This document shows, piece after piece, positions 56,112-64,000 of a DNA stretch of 64,000 nucleotides. The stretch comes from Streptomyces roseicoloratus. GTDB lineage: Bacteria > Actinomycetota > Actinomycetes > Streptomycetales > Streptomycetaceae. The translations under genes and the position numbers were made by a program. Location: positions 1 through 64,000 of the forward strand of contig NZ_SDOY01000152.1 of NCBI RefSeq assembly GCF_004117935.1, given 5' to 3'. Under the pieces are notes generated by a model. That model saw only the letters and a program-made list of their open reading frames with translations, did not search any database and was not told the DNA's origin. Positions within the stretch are counted from its first letter, which is position 1. Every line of letters starts with the position of its first letter.

Positions 56112-57881
56112 GTGCCTCAACTACGCCTCGCTCTGAATCAGATCGACTCGACCGTCGGCGATCTCGCCGGTAACGCCGAGGCCGTCGTCCACTGGACCCG
56201 GCACGCGGCCGGACAGGGCGCGCACCTCGTCGCGTTCCCCGAGATGACGCTGACCGGCTACCCCGTCGAGGACCTGGCGCTGCGCCCCTCGTTCGTCGAG
56301 GCCTCGCGGGCCGCCCTGCGGGCGCTCGCGCGGCGGCTCGCGGACGAGGGACTCGGCGAACTCCCGGTGGTCGTCGGCTACCTCGACCGCTCCGACCGCG
56401 CCGTGCCGCGGCTCGGGCGGCCCGCCGGGTCGCCCGAGAACGCGGCGGCGGTGCTGCACCGCGGCGACGTGGTGCTGCGCTTCGCCAAGCACCACCTGCC
56501 CAACTACGGGGTCTTCGACGAGTTCCGCTACTTCGTCCAGGGCGACACGATGCCCGTCCTCCGCGTCCACGGCGTGGACGTGGCCCTCGCGATCTGCGAG
56601 GACCTGTGGCAGGAGGGCGGCCGGGTGCCGGCGGCCCGCAGCGCCCGGGCCGGCCTGCTGCTGTCGGTCAACGCCTCGCCGTACGAGCGGAACAAGGACG
56701 ACACCCGGCTCGAACTGGTCCGCAAGCGGGCCCAGGAGGCCGGCTGCACCACCGCGTACCTGGCCATGACGGGTGGTCAGGACGACCTGGTCTTCGACGG
56801 CGACTCGATCGTCGTGGACGCGGCCGGCGAAGTGATCGCGCGCGCCCCGCAGTTCACCGAGGGCTGCGTGGTCGTGGACCTCGACCTGCCGGCGGCGCTG
56901 CCGCTCGCGGAGGCGCCCGCGAACGGCACCGTGGTCGACGACGGACTGCGGATCGACCGGGTCGTGCTCTCCGAGGAACCCCTGCCCGCCTACGAGCCCG
57001 AGGTGACGGGCGGCTACGCGGAACGGCTCGACGACGACGAGGAGGTCTACTCGGCCCTGGTCGTCGGCCTGCGCGCGTACGTGAACAAGAACGGCTTCCG
57101 CTCGGTGCTCATCGGCCTGTCCGGCGGCATCGACTCGGCCCTGGTCGCCGCCATCGCCTGCGACGCGCTCGGCGCCGCGAACGTGCACGGCGTGTCCATG
57201 CCGTCCGCATACTCCTCGGACCACTCGCGCGGCGACGCCGCCGAGCTGGCCCGGCGCACCGGGCTGGACTTCCGCACGATCTCGATCGAGCCGATGTTCG
57301 ACGCCTACATGGGCTCCCTGGGCCTCACCGGACTCGCCGAGGAGAACCTGCAGGCGCGGCTGCGCGGCACGCTGCTGATGGCGCTGTCCAACCAGGAGGG
57401 CCACCTGGTCCTCGCGCCCGGCAACAAGTCCGAGCTCGCGGTGGGCTACTCGACCCTGTACGGGGACTCGGTGGGCGCCTTCGGGCCGATCAAGGACGTC
57501 TACAAGACCTGGGTGTTCCGGCTCGCCCGCTGGCGCAACCGGGCCGCCGAGGAACGCGGCCAGACCCCGCCGATCCCGGAGAACTCGATCTCCAAGCCGC
57601 CGAGCGCCGAACTACGCCCCGGCCAGGTCGACACGGACTCCCTGCCCGACTACGACGTCCTCGACCGGATCCTCGAGCTGTACGTCGACCGCGACCGGGG
57701 CAAGGACGAACTGGTGGCCGCCGGCTTCGACCCGGACCTGGTGACCCGGACGCTGCGCATGGTCGACCTGGCCGAGTACAAGCGCCGGCAGTACCCGCCG
57801 GGCACGAAGATCTCCGCGAAGGGCTTCGGCAAGGACCGCCGGCTCCCCGTCACCAACCGCTGGCGGGAGTCGCCCGCGTAG
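56112..57881 (+). CDS. nadE: Glutamine-dependent NAD+ synthetase
   Basis: Last step of NAD synthesis: amidation of deamido-NAD using ammonia from glutamine. It has 589 residues in two domains. The N-terminal nitrilase-type glutaminase has triad Glu44 (FPEMTLTGY), Lys126 (FAKHHLPNYGVFDE) and Cys162 (AICEDLW). The C-terminal synthetase carries the P-loop LSGGIDSAL near residues 335-343, plus APGNKSELAVGYSTLYGD. GTG start without a clear Shine-Dalgarno. Confidence 0.97.
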   Translation: MPQLRLALNQIDSTVGDLAGNAEAVVHWTRHAAGQGAHLVAFPEMTLTGYPVEDLALRPSFVEASRAALRALARRLADEGLGELPVVVGYLDRSDRAVPRLGRPAGSPENAAAVLHRGDVVLRFAKHHLPNYGVFDEFRYFVQGDTMPVLRVHGVDVALAICEDLWQEGGRVPAARSARAGLLLSVNASPYERNKDDTRLELVRKRAQEAGCTTAYLAMTGGQDDLVFDGDSIVVDAAGEVIARAPQFTEGCVVVDLDLPAALPLAEAPANGTVVDDGLRIDRVVLSEEPLPAYEPEVTGGYAERLDDDEEVYSALVVGLRAYVNKNGFRSVLIGLSGGIDSALVAAIACDALGAANVHGVSMPSAYSSDHSRGDAAELARRTGLDFRTISIEPMFDAYMGSLGLTGLAEENLQARLRGTLLMALSNQEGHLVLAPGNKSELAVGYSTLYGDSVGAFGPIKDVYKTWVFRLARWRNRAAEERGQTPPIPENSISKPPSAELRPGQVDTDSLPDYDVLDRILELYVDRDRGKDELVAAGFDPDLVTRTLRMVDLAEYKRRQYPPGTKISAKGFGKDRRLPVTNRWRESPA

Positions 57882-57927
57882 GGACGGCGCGAGGGCGCTC
57901 TCGGGCGGAGGGCCGCCGAGGAGCGGG

Positions 57928-58950
57928 TCAGAGCTTGACGCGGGCGGCCACCGGAAGGTGGTCGCTGCGCGTTTCCGGCAGGGTCCAGGAGGACAGCGGC
58001 TCCATGCCGCGGACCAGGATCTGGTCGATGCGGGCCATCGGGAAGGACGCCGGCCAGCTGAAGCCGAAGCCGTCGCCCGCCGCGCCCTGGGTGGAGCGGA
58101 GCTGGGAGGTGACGCCGTTGAGGGCGCGGTCGTTCATCGTGCCGTTGAGGTCGCCGAGCAGGACGATCCGCCGGTGCGGGTCGCGCGCGATGGCCTCGCC
58201 GAGGGCGTTGGCGCTGTCGTCGCGCTGGTTGGCGGTGAATCCGGCGTTCAGCCTGACGCGTACGGAGGGGAGGTGGGCGACGTACACGGCCACCTCGCCC
58301 GCCGGCGCGGCGACCGTGGCCCGCATGGCGCGGGTCCAGCCCATGCGGATGTCGACGGGCGCGGCGTCCCGCAGCGGGTACTTGCTCCACAGGCCGACCG
58401 TGCCCTGCACCGAGTGGTGCTTGTACGTGTCGGCGAGGACCCGTTCGTACGCCGGGACCACCTCGCCCTTGAGTTCCTCCAGGGCCACCACGTCGGCTCC
58501 GGAGGCGGCGATCTGACGGGCCGTGCCCTCGGGATCGGGGTTGTCGGCGTTCACGTTGTGGGTGACCACGGTGAGGTCGCCGCCGGTCTGCGACTTGTCG
58601 ACGACCAGCCCGCCGAAGAGATCGAGCCAGACGACGGCCGGCAGGACGAGCGCGATGAGCGCGGTCGCCGAGCGCCGCAGCACGGCGAGGACGAACAGCA
58701 CCGGCACCAACAGGCCGAACCAGGGCAGGAAGGTCTCGCTCAGGCTGCCGAGGTTGCCGATCCGGTTGGGGATGTCGGAGTGAAGGCCCATCACCAGGGC
58801 CAGCAGGACGGCGCACAGCGCGAGCACGATGCCCCGGCGCCAGATGCCGCGGTCACCGCGCAGACGCTCCAGGGCGGTTCGGAACCGTGAGCCGGAGCGC
58901 TCGGTTCCCGCTCCGCCGTGCTCGGTCCCCGTCATGTCCACCCGCGCCAT
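57928..58950 (-). CDS. Membrane-anchored endonuclease/exonuclease/phosphatase-family protein
   Basis: A 340-residue protein with three N-terminal membrane helices (GIVLALCAVLLALVMGL, FGLLVPVLFVLAVL, ALIALVLPAVVWLDLF) and a C-terminal EEP domain with THNVNADNP, ALEELKG, LLGDLNGTMND and SDHLPV catalytic segments. The catalytic domain should face outside. The substrate may be nucleic acid or phospholipid. The ATG at 58950 is preferred, with GAGGA upstream; a GTG at 58965 and an ATG at 58935 are alternatives. Confidence 0.87.
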   Translation of the reverse strand: MARVDMTGTEHGGAGTERSGSRFRTALERLRGDRGIWRRGIVLALCAVLLALVMGLHSDIPNRIGNLGSLSETFLPWFGLLVPVLFVLAVLRRSATALIALVLPAVVWLDLFGGLVVDKSQTGGDLTVVTHNVNADNPDPEGTARQIAASGADVVALEELKGEVVPAYERVLADTYKHHSVQGTVGLWSKYPLRDAAPVDIRMGWTRAMRATVAAPAGEVAVYVAHLPSVRVRLNAGFTANQRDDSANALGEAIARDPHRRIVLLGDLNGTMNDRALNGVTSQLRSTQGAAGDGFGFSWPASFPMARIDQILVRGMEPLSSWTLPETRSDHLPVAARVKL

Positions 58951-59150
58951 CGCCGTCGTCCTCACTGCCTTGCCGCCTTGCCGTGCGACCCGGTGTCGAC
59001 CCTAGGCCATCCCTTTCGGATGTCGGCCGGGTCCGGGCCGGTCGTACTCTTCGAGGGACGACAGCCGCGCGTGCCGGGTTCCTGCAGGTGGCGCGGGGCG
59101 TACGGCTGTGACAGAACGCGCACATTCGTACGGATCGCCCCGCTGCCGGC

Positions 59151-59897
59151 TCAGCCGTGCGGGCGCAGGCCCTCCAGGACGGCGTCCACGATCTCCTCGG
59201 GGAGGCCGGGCGACAGGGGCGCGCCGGGGCGGATCACCGAGCGCAGCAGCAGGGGGCCGACGAAGAGGTCGTTGACGAGTTCGACGTCGAGGTCGGCACG
59301 GAGTTCGCCGCGCTCCATCCCGCGCCGGATGGCGTCGAGGCCCAGGCGGCGGCGGGGCTCGATGACGGTGTGGTGGTAGGCCTCCCACAGCTTGGGATAC
59401 GACTGCATCTGCGAGAAGACGTTGTGCAGCAGCGCGGAGGTCCGCTTGACGAGGCCGCGCTGCCGCATCGACTCCAGGAGGCTGACGAGGTCGTCACGGA
59501 CCGTGGTGCCCGGCAGCACCGGGTCCGGGGGCTCGGCCGAGCGCAGGAGCTCGATCAGGAGCTCCTCCTTGCCGGCCCAGCGGCGGTAGATGGTGGCCTT
59601 GCCGACGCCGGCGGTGCGGGCGATCTTCTCGATGGACAGCTCGGTGAGCGGCAGCCCGCTCTCCAGCAGCCCGACCACCGCGTCGAGGATCGCCTGGTCC
59701 GCCGCCTCGCTGCGCGGCCGCCCCCGCCGCCCGCCACCGGCGGGCGCCGCGGAGCCGGCGGCCGCCGTACCCACGTCGGAGCCGGGGCCCGTGGCCGGGC
59801 CTGCCGACCCGGGGCCCGAGCCCGGGGCCGGGGCCGGCGCCGGGCCCGGGGTCGGCGCCGGGGCCTTCGTCGCCGGGTCGTCGTTGTCCTGCGACAC
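59151..59897 (-). CDS. TetR-family regulator of the adjacent efflux gene
   Basis: A 248-residue protein. About 50 N-terminal residues are Pro/Gly/Ala-rich (repetitive PAPAPGSGPGS), then GRPRSEAADQAILDAVVGLL with the HTH ELSIEKIARTAGVGKATIYRRW. It lies 26 bp downstream of the DHA2 transporter on the same strand, so it is co-transcribed. It probably binds the palindrome upstream of the transporter. GTG start with AGGAGAGG upstream. Confidence 0.92.
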   Translation of the reverse strand: MSQDNDDPATKAPAPTPGPAPAPAPGSGPGSAGPATGPGSDVGTAAAGSAAPAGGGRRGRPRSEAADQAILDAVVGLLESGLPLTELSIEKIARTAGVGKATIYRRWAGKEELLIELLRSAEPPDPVLPGTTVRDDLVSLLESMRQRGLVKRTSALLHNVFSQMQSYPKLWEAYHHTVIEPRRRLGLDAIRRGMERGELRADLDVELVNDLFVGPLLLRSVIRPGAPLSPGLPEEIVDAVLEGLRPHG

Positions 59898-59923
59898 GTG
59901 TCCGCCTCTCCTCCTGGTCCGGG

Positions 59924-61498
59924 CTACCTCGGGACCGATTCTCCCGCCTCCGTGCGGCTGCCCGGGACCGTCGGCGTGCCCGGCCCGCCCTGCGGGGTGC
60001 GGCCCGGCAGGAACAGGGCGACGACGGCGGCACCGAGGACGGCGACCGCGGCCGAGCCGATCGCGGTGACGTGCATCGCGTCGAGGAAGGCGTCGTACGC
60101 CGGGGCGACGAGACCGCGGCCGGCCGGGCCCAGCTGCTCGGCGACGGCCAGGGTCGCCTCGATCGACTCGCCCGCCGTCTCGCGCAGGGCCGCGGGGACG
60201 GCGCCGAGGTGGCCCTCGATCTCCCCGCGGTACGTACCGGACAGCACGGAGCCGAGCACGGCCACGCCGAGCGCGCCGCCGACCTGGCGGAAGGTGTTGT
60301 TGACGGCGGAGCCGGAGCCGGCCTTCTCCCTCGGCAGCGCCTGCATCACGGCGACGGTGACCGGCGGCATGATGTGCGCCATGCCCGCGCCCTGGAGGAA
60401 GAAGACGACCTCCAGGACCCACACCGGCGTGCCGGCGTCGAAGAAGGCGAACGAGGCCAGGCCCACCGCGACGGCCAGCATGCCGATGGTGCACACGGCC
60501 TTCGCGCCGAAGCGCTCGACGACCAGCCGGGCCCGCGGCGCGAACACCATCTGCGCGACGGCGAGCGGCAGGATGAGCAGACCGGACTCCAGCGCGCTGT
60601 AGCCGCGGACGCTCTGCAGGTAGAAGGCGGAGAAGAAGGTCACGCCCATGAGGGCGAAGAAGACCAGCGCGATGGCGGCGACGGCAGCGGAGAAGGCGGG
60701 CTTGCGGAAGTACGCCATGTCGAGCGCCGGGTGGTCGCTGCGCTTCTCGTACAGCACGAAGCCGACCAGGACGGCCAGGCCCGCGAGGGCCGGGAGCAGC
60801 ACGGTGACGTCGGTGAAGTCCGCCAGCTCGCCGCCGCGGATGATGCCGTACACGAGCAGGACGAGCCCGAGGACGGACAGCAGCACGCCGGGCACGTCGA
60901 CGCGGCCGGGCCTGGGGTCCCTGGATTCGGGGACCAGCCAGACCATGAGCGCGAGGGCCAGGAGCACCACGGGCACGTTGACCAGGAAGACCGAGCCCCA
61001 CCAGAAGTGCTCCAGGAGCACGCCGCCGGTGATCGGCCCGATGGCGATGGCGAGGCCGACGCCGCCGGCCCAGATGCCGATGGCCTTGGGCTGCTCGTCG
61101 CGCTCGAAGACGTTCATGAGGACGGCGAGCGTGGCGGGCATGACGAAGGCGGCGCCGAGGCCCATCACGGCCCGGTAGGCGATGAGCTCGCCCGGGCCGG
61201 TGGAGAGCGCGGCGAGCGCGGAGCCGATGCCGAAGACGGTGATGCCGAAGAGCAGGACCTTCTTGCGGCCGAGGCGGTCGCCGAGCAGACCGGAGGTGAA
61301 GAGCAGCCCGGCGAAGACGAGCGTGTAGGAGTTGATGGCCCACTCCAGCTCGCTCTGGGTGGCGCCGATGCCGACCGGGGCGGGACTGGCGATGGTCTTG
61401 ACGGCGACGTTGAGGATCGAGTTGTCGAGGACGACGATCAGCAGACTGAGCATGAGGACGCCGAGGATCGCCCAGCGGCGGCGGTGAGGCTGTGACAT
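59924..61498 (-). CDS. DHA2-family drug/proton antiporter (MFS)
   Basis: A 524-residue, 14-helix exporter. Family motifs: LDNSILNVAVKTI in TM1, GDRLGRKKVLLFG (motif A), YRAVMGLGAAFVMPATLAVL, and GGVGLAIAIGPITGGVLLEHFWW (motif C). It is likely a multidrug or natural-product exporter. It is transcribed ahead of its TetR regulator, with a perfect 19-bp palindrome 24 bp upstream of the ATG. Confidence 0.94.
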   Translation of the reverse strand: MSQPHRRRWAILGVLMLSLLIVVLDNSILNVAVKTIASPAPVGIGATQSELEWAINSYTLVFAGLLFTSGLLGDRLGRKKVLLFGITVFGIGSALAALSTGPGELIAYRAVMGLGAAFVMPATLAVLMNVFERDEQPKAIGIWAGGVGLAIAIGPITGGVLLEHFWWGSVFLVNVPVVLLALALMVWLVPESRDPRPGRVDVPGVLLSVLGLVLLVYGIIRGGELADFTDVTVLLPALAGLAVLVGFVLYEKRSDHPALDMAYFRKPAFSAAVAAIALVFFALMGVTFFSAFYLQSVRGYSALESGLLILPLAVAQMVFAPRARLVVERFGAKAVCTIGMLAVAVGLASFAFFDAGTPVWVLEVVFFLQGAGMAHIMPPVTVAVMQALPREKAGSGSAVNNTFRQVGGALGVAVLGSVLSGTYRGEIEGHLGAVPAALRETAGESIEATLAVAEQLGPAGRGLVAPAYDAFLDAMHVTAIGSAAVAVLGAAVVALFLPGRTPQGGPGTPTVPGSRTEAGESVPR

Positions 61499-61521
61499 GC
61501 CCTCACCGTAGACCAATTTCG

Positions 61522-61540
61522 ATACGAGACCGTCTCGTAT
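61522..61540. promoter_or_regulatory. Perfect palindromic TetR operator
   Basis: ATACGAGAC-C-GTCTCGTAT, a 19-bp perfect palindrome, 24 bp upstream of the efflux gene within an AT-rich stretch that should contain the promoter. The ACGAGAC/GTCTCGT form is typical of TetR-regulated efflux genes. Confidence 0.82.
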
Positions 61541-61564
61541 TGGAAATCCTTACCCGTTCTTGAC

Positions 61565-61720
61565 GCCGGACCCGGCTTCGTCACGCTCCACCGGGCCTCT
61601 TCGGGACCCCTTCGGGCTCCACCGGGCCTCTTCGGGTCCCTTCGGGCTCCACCGGGCCTCCACCGGGCTTCTTCCGGGCTTCTTCCGGGCTTCTTCGGGC
61701 TCCTTCGGGCTTCGTTTCGG
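61565..61720. repeat. Tandem repeats upstream of panB
   Basis: Two copies of a 30/31-bp unit beginning CTCCACCGGGCCTCTTCGGG, then three copies of the 11-bp TTCTTCCGGGC and related CTTCGGGCTC blocks. They lie in the 350-bp gap between the divergent efflux gene and panB. The remaining 130 bp upstream of panB carries its promoter and an AAAAGGAG ribosome-binding site. Confidence 0.82.
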
Positions 61721-61848
61721 CGATGTGAACAGCGCCACGCCGCTCCGCTGCCGCGCCCCGCTTCCCCGCCCACCCCGCGAGGTGCCACCATGGATGTGGT
61801 CCGGGGACGCCACAGGGCGCCTCGAGATGACAAAAGGAGCCGTTCACC

Positions 61849-62712
61849 ATGACGCTTCAGGCTGCCCAGAAACCGCCCGCCGACAGCAGCAAGGCGCTGT
61901 ACGGAGGGAAGGGCACCCGCCGCCTCACCGTCCACGACATCGCCGCCGCCAAGACCCGCGGCGAGAAGTGGCCCATGCTCACCGCCTACGACGCCATGAC
62001 CGCCTCCGTCTTCGACGAGGCCGGCATCCCGGTGATCCTCGTCGGCGACTCCATGGGCAACTGTCACCTCGGCTACGACACCACCGTGCCCGTCACGATG
62101 GACGAGATGACCATCCTGTCCGCCGCCGTCGTACGGGGCACCACGCGCGCCCTGGTCGTCGGCGACCTGACCTTCGGCTCGTACCAGGAAGGGCCCGTCC
62201 AGGCCCTGCGCAACGCCACCCGCCTGGTCAAGGACGCGGGGGTCGGCGCGGTCAAGCTGGAAGGCGGCGAGCGCTCGCTGCCGCAGACCGAGCTGCTCGT
62301 CCAGGCCGGCATCCCCGTCATGTCCCACCTGGGCCTGACCCCGCAGTCCGTCAACACCATGGGCTACCGGGTGCAGGGCCGCTCCGACGAGGCCGCCCAC
62401 AAGCTGCTGCGCGACGCCAAGGCCGCGCAGGACGCGGGCGCCTTCGCCGTGGTCCTGGAGCTCGTCCCGGCCGAGCTGGCCGCCGAGGTCACCCGCTCCC
62501 TGCACATCCCCACCATCGGCATCGGCGCCGGTCCCGACACGGACGCCCAGGTCCTCGTCTGGACCGACATGGCCGGTCTGACCGGCGGCAAGGTGCCGCG
62601 CTTCACCAAGCAGTACGCCAACCTGCGCGAGACGCTCGGCGACGCCGCGCGCGCCTTCGCGGAGGACGTGGCCGGCGGGGCGTTCCCCGCCGAGGAGCAC
62701 ACCTTCCACTAG
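61849..62712 (+). CDS. panB: 3-methyl-2-oxobutanoate hydroxymethyltransferase
   Basis: First committed step of pantothenate (coenzyme A) synthesis, adding a hydroxymethyl group from methylenetetrahydrofolate to ketoisovalerate. It has 287 residues. Conserved segments: LTAYDAMTASVFDEAGIP, LVGDSMGNCHLGYDTT (metal ligands), VKLEGGE, HLGLTPQSVN and IGIGAGPDTDAQVLVWTD. ATG with AAAAGGAG upstream; followed by a hairpin. Confidence 0.97.
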   Translation: MTLQAAQKPPADSSKALYGGKGTRRLTVHDIAAAKTRGEKWPMLTAYDAMTASVFDEAGIPVILVGDSMGNCHLGYDTTVPVTMDEMTILSAAVVRGTTRALVVGDLTFGSYQEGPVQALRNATRLVKDAGVGAVKLEGGERSLPQTELLVQAGIPVMSHLGLTPQSVNTMGYRVQGRSDEAAHKLLRDAKAAQDAGAFAVVLELVPAELAAEVTRSLHIPTIGIGAGPDTDAQVLVWTDMAGLTGGKVPRFTKQYANLRETLGDAARAFAEDVAGGAFPAEEHTFH

Positions 62713-62729
62713 CGACCACCGGCAAGAAC

Positions 62730-62765
62730 GACAGCCCGCCGACCGTCCCCCGTCGGCGGGCTGTC
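62730..62765 (+). terminator. panB terminator
   Basis: 14-bp stem GACAGCCCGCCGAC (62730-62743) and GTCGGCGGGCTGTC (62752-62765). The right arm is repeated within two 19-bp direct repeats at 62819-62837 and 62863-62881 in front of the ABC gene. Confidence 0.85.
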
Positions 62766-62902
62766 GCCGTCACGGGGCACGCCACGACGACGGGCCCGTG
62801 GGCGCCGCCGCGGGCAGCTGTCGGCGGGCTGTCGGTGTCCGTGGGTGCCGCTGTCGGTCGTTTGTCGGCGGGCTGTCGGTGGGTGCCTGTTCCATGGGGG
62901 AC

Positions 62903-63900
<998 letters not shown>

Positions 63901-63904
<4 letters not shown>

Positions 63905-64000
63905 GCACGACCACTGTCACCGAGTCCCCCGCCGGCACCCGCGGTCCCGGCCCTGCCGCCCCGCGCACCTCGCCCGTCGCGGAGGGCCGGATCGGCCTGC
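63901..64000 (+). CDS. ABC transporter permease (DrrB type), truncated by window end
   Basis: The GTG start is coupled to the upstream ATPase stop. Only the first 33 residues are visible (MSTTTVTESPAGT..., ending in GRIGL), a hydrophilic N-terminal tail with no membrane helix yet. Permease identity is inferred from its position after a DrrA-type ATPase. Confidence 0.7.

Overview
The window is a high-GC actinobacterial chromosome segment, almost certainly Streptomyces. The signs are strong G/C at third codon positions, many GTG starts, 4-bp GTGA or ATGA gene overlaps, both glutamine synthetase types (GSI and GSII) with GlnR-type operators, a maltose ABC operon without its own ATPase, and a secreted amylase and pullulanase. 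From memory, the gene order resembles the core of the Streptomyces coelicolor chromosome around lipB/lipA, glnA, glnII, aglA-malGFE-malR, glnE, glnA2, nadE and panB. I saw no rRNA, tRNA, CRISPR array, insertion sequence, phage or plasmid gene.

Layout. 1-5.8 kb: a TPR-type regulator, lipoate synthesis (lipB, lipA), a small protein, a DUF4191 membrane protein and an RDD membrane protein. 6.0-7.5 kb: glnA (GSI) behind a two-box GlnR operator. 7.9-9.8 kb: a two-gene operon of a cyclodipeptide synthase and a P450 closely resembling M. tuberculosis Rv2275 and CYP121. 9.9-12 kb: an unknown small protein, an ArsC-like protein and a Gfo/Idh/MocA oxidoreductase. 12.2-14.7 kb: an overlapping pair made of a Ro/TROVE-like vWA protein and an uncharacterised partner with a C-terminal HTH. 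14.7-15.9 kb: glnII with a GlnR operator. 16-27 kb: a winged-helix regulator, PepSY and His-rich membrane proteins, a protein phosphatase, a sigma-like membrane protein, a di-iron/ferredoxin-reductase pair and a TetR regulator.

27-42 kb is an alpha-glucan utilisation region. It holds a secreted two-catalytic-domain pullulanase, a secreted alpha-amylase with a starch-binding domain, and malE-malF-malG-aglA followed by a second MalR-like repressor, all on the minus strand. malR is divergent. CTTGC...GCAAG operators lie in front of the amylase and between malE and malR. The transporter ATPase is absent and is presumably supplied by MsiK encoded elsewhere.

42-64 kb: a PAP2 phosphatase, a secreted metallopeptidase-like protein, glnE (adenylyltransferase for GlnA), glyoxalase-like and GNAT proteins, a LuxR-type regulator next to a small secreted protein, glnA2 (GSI-like, without the adenylylation tyrosine), a DUF3105/DUF305 cluster, a CBS protein, an alpha/beta hydrolase with an in-frame repeat insertion, nadE, a membrane EEP-family phosphatase, a TetR/DHA2 efflux operon with a perfect palindromic operator, panB, and a DrrAB-type ABC exporter that runs off the end.

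A recurrent oddity is the number of short GC-rich tandem repeats in intergenic spaces (near 19.5, 23.1, 43.0, 47.4, 54.5 and 61.6 kb) and inside two genes (near 17.5 and 55.4 kb). The two most interesting loci are the CYP121-like cyclodipeptide operon and the Ro-like/vWA pair.
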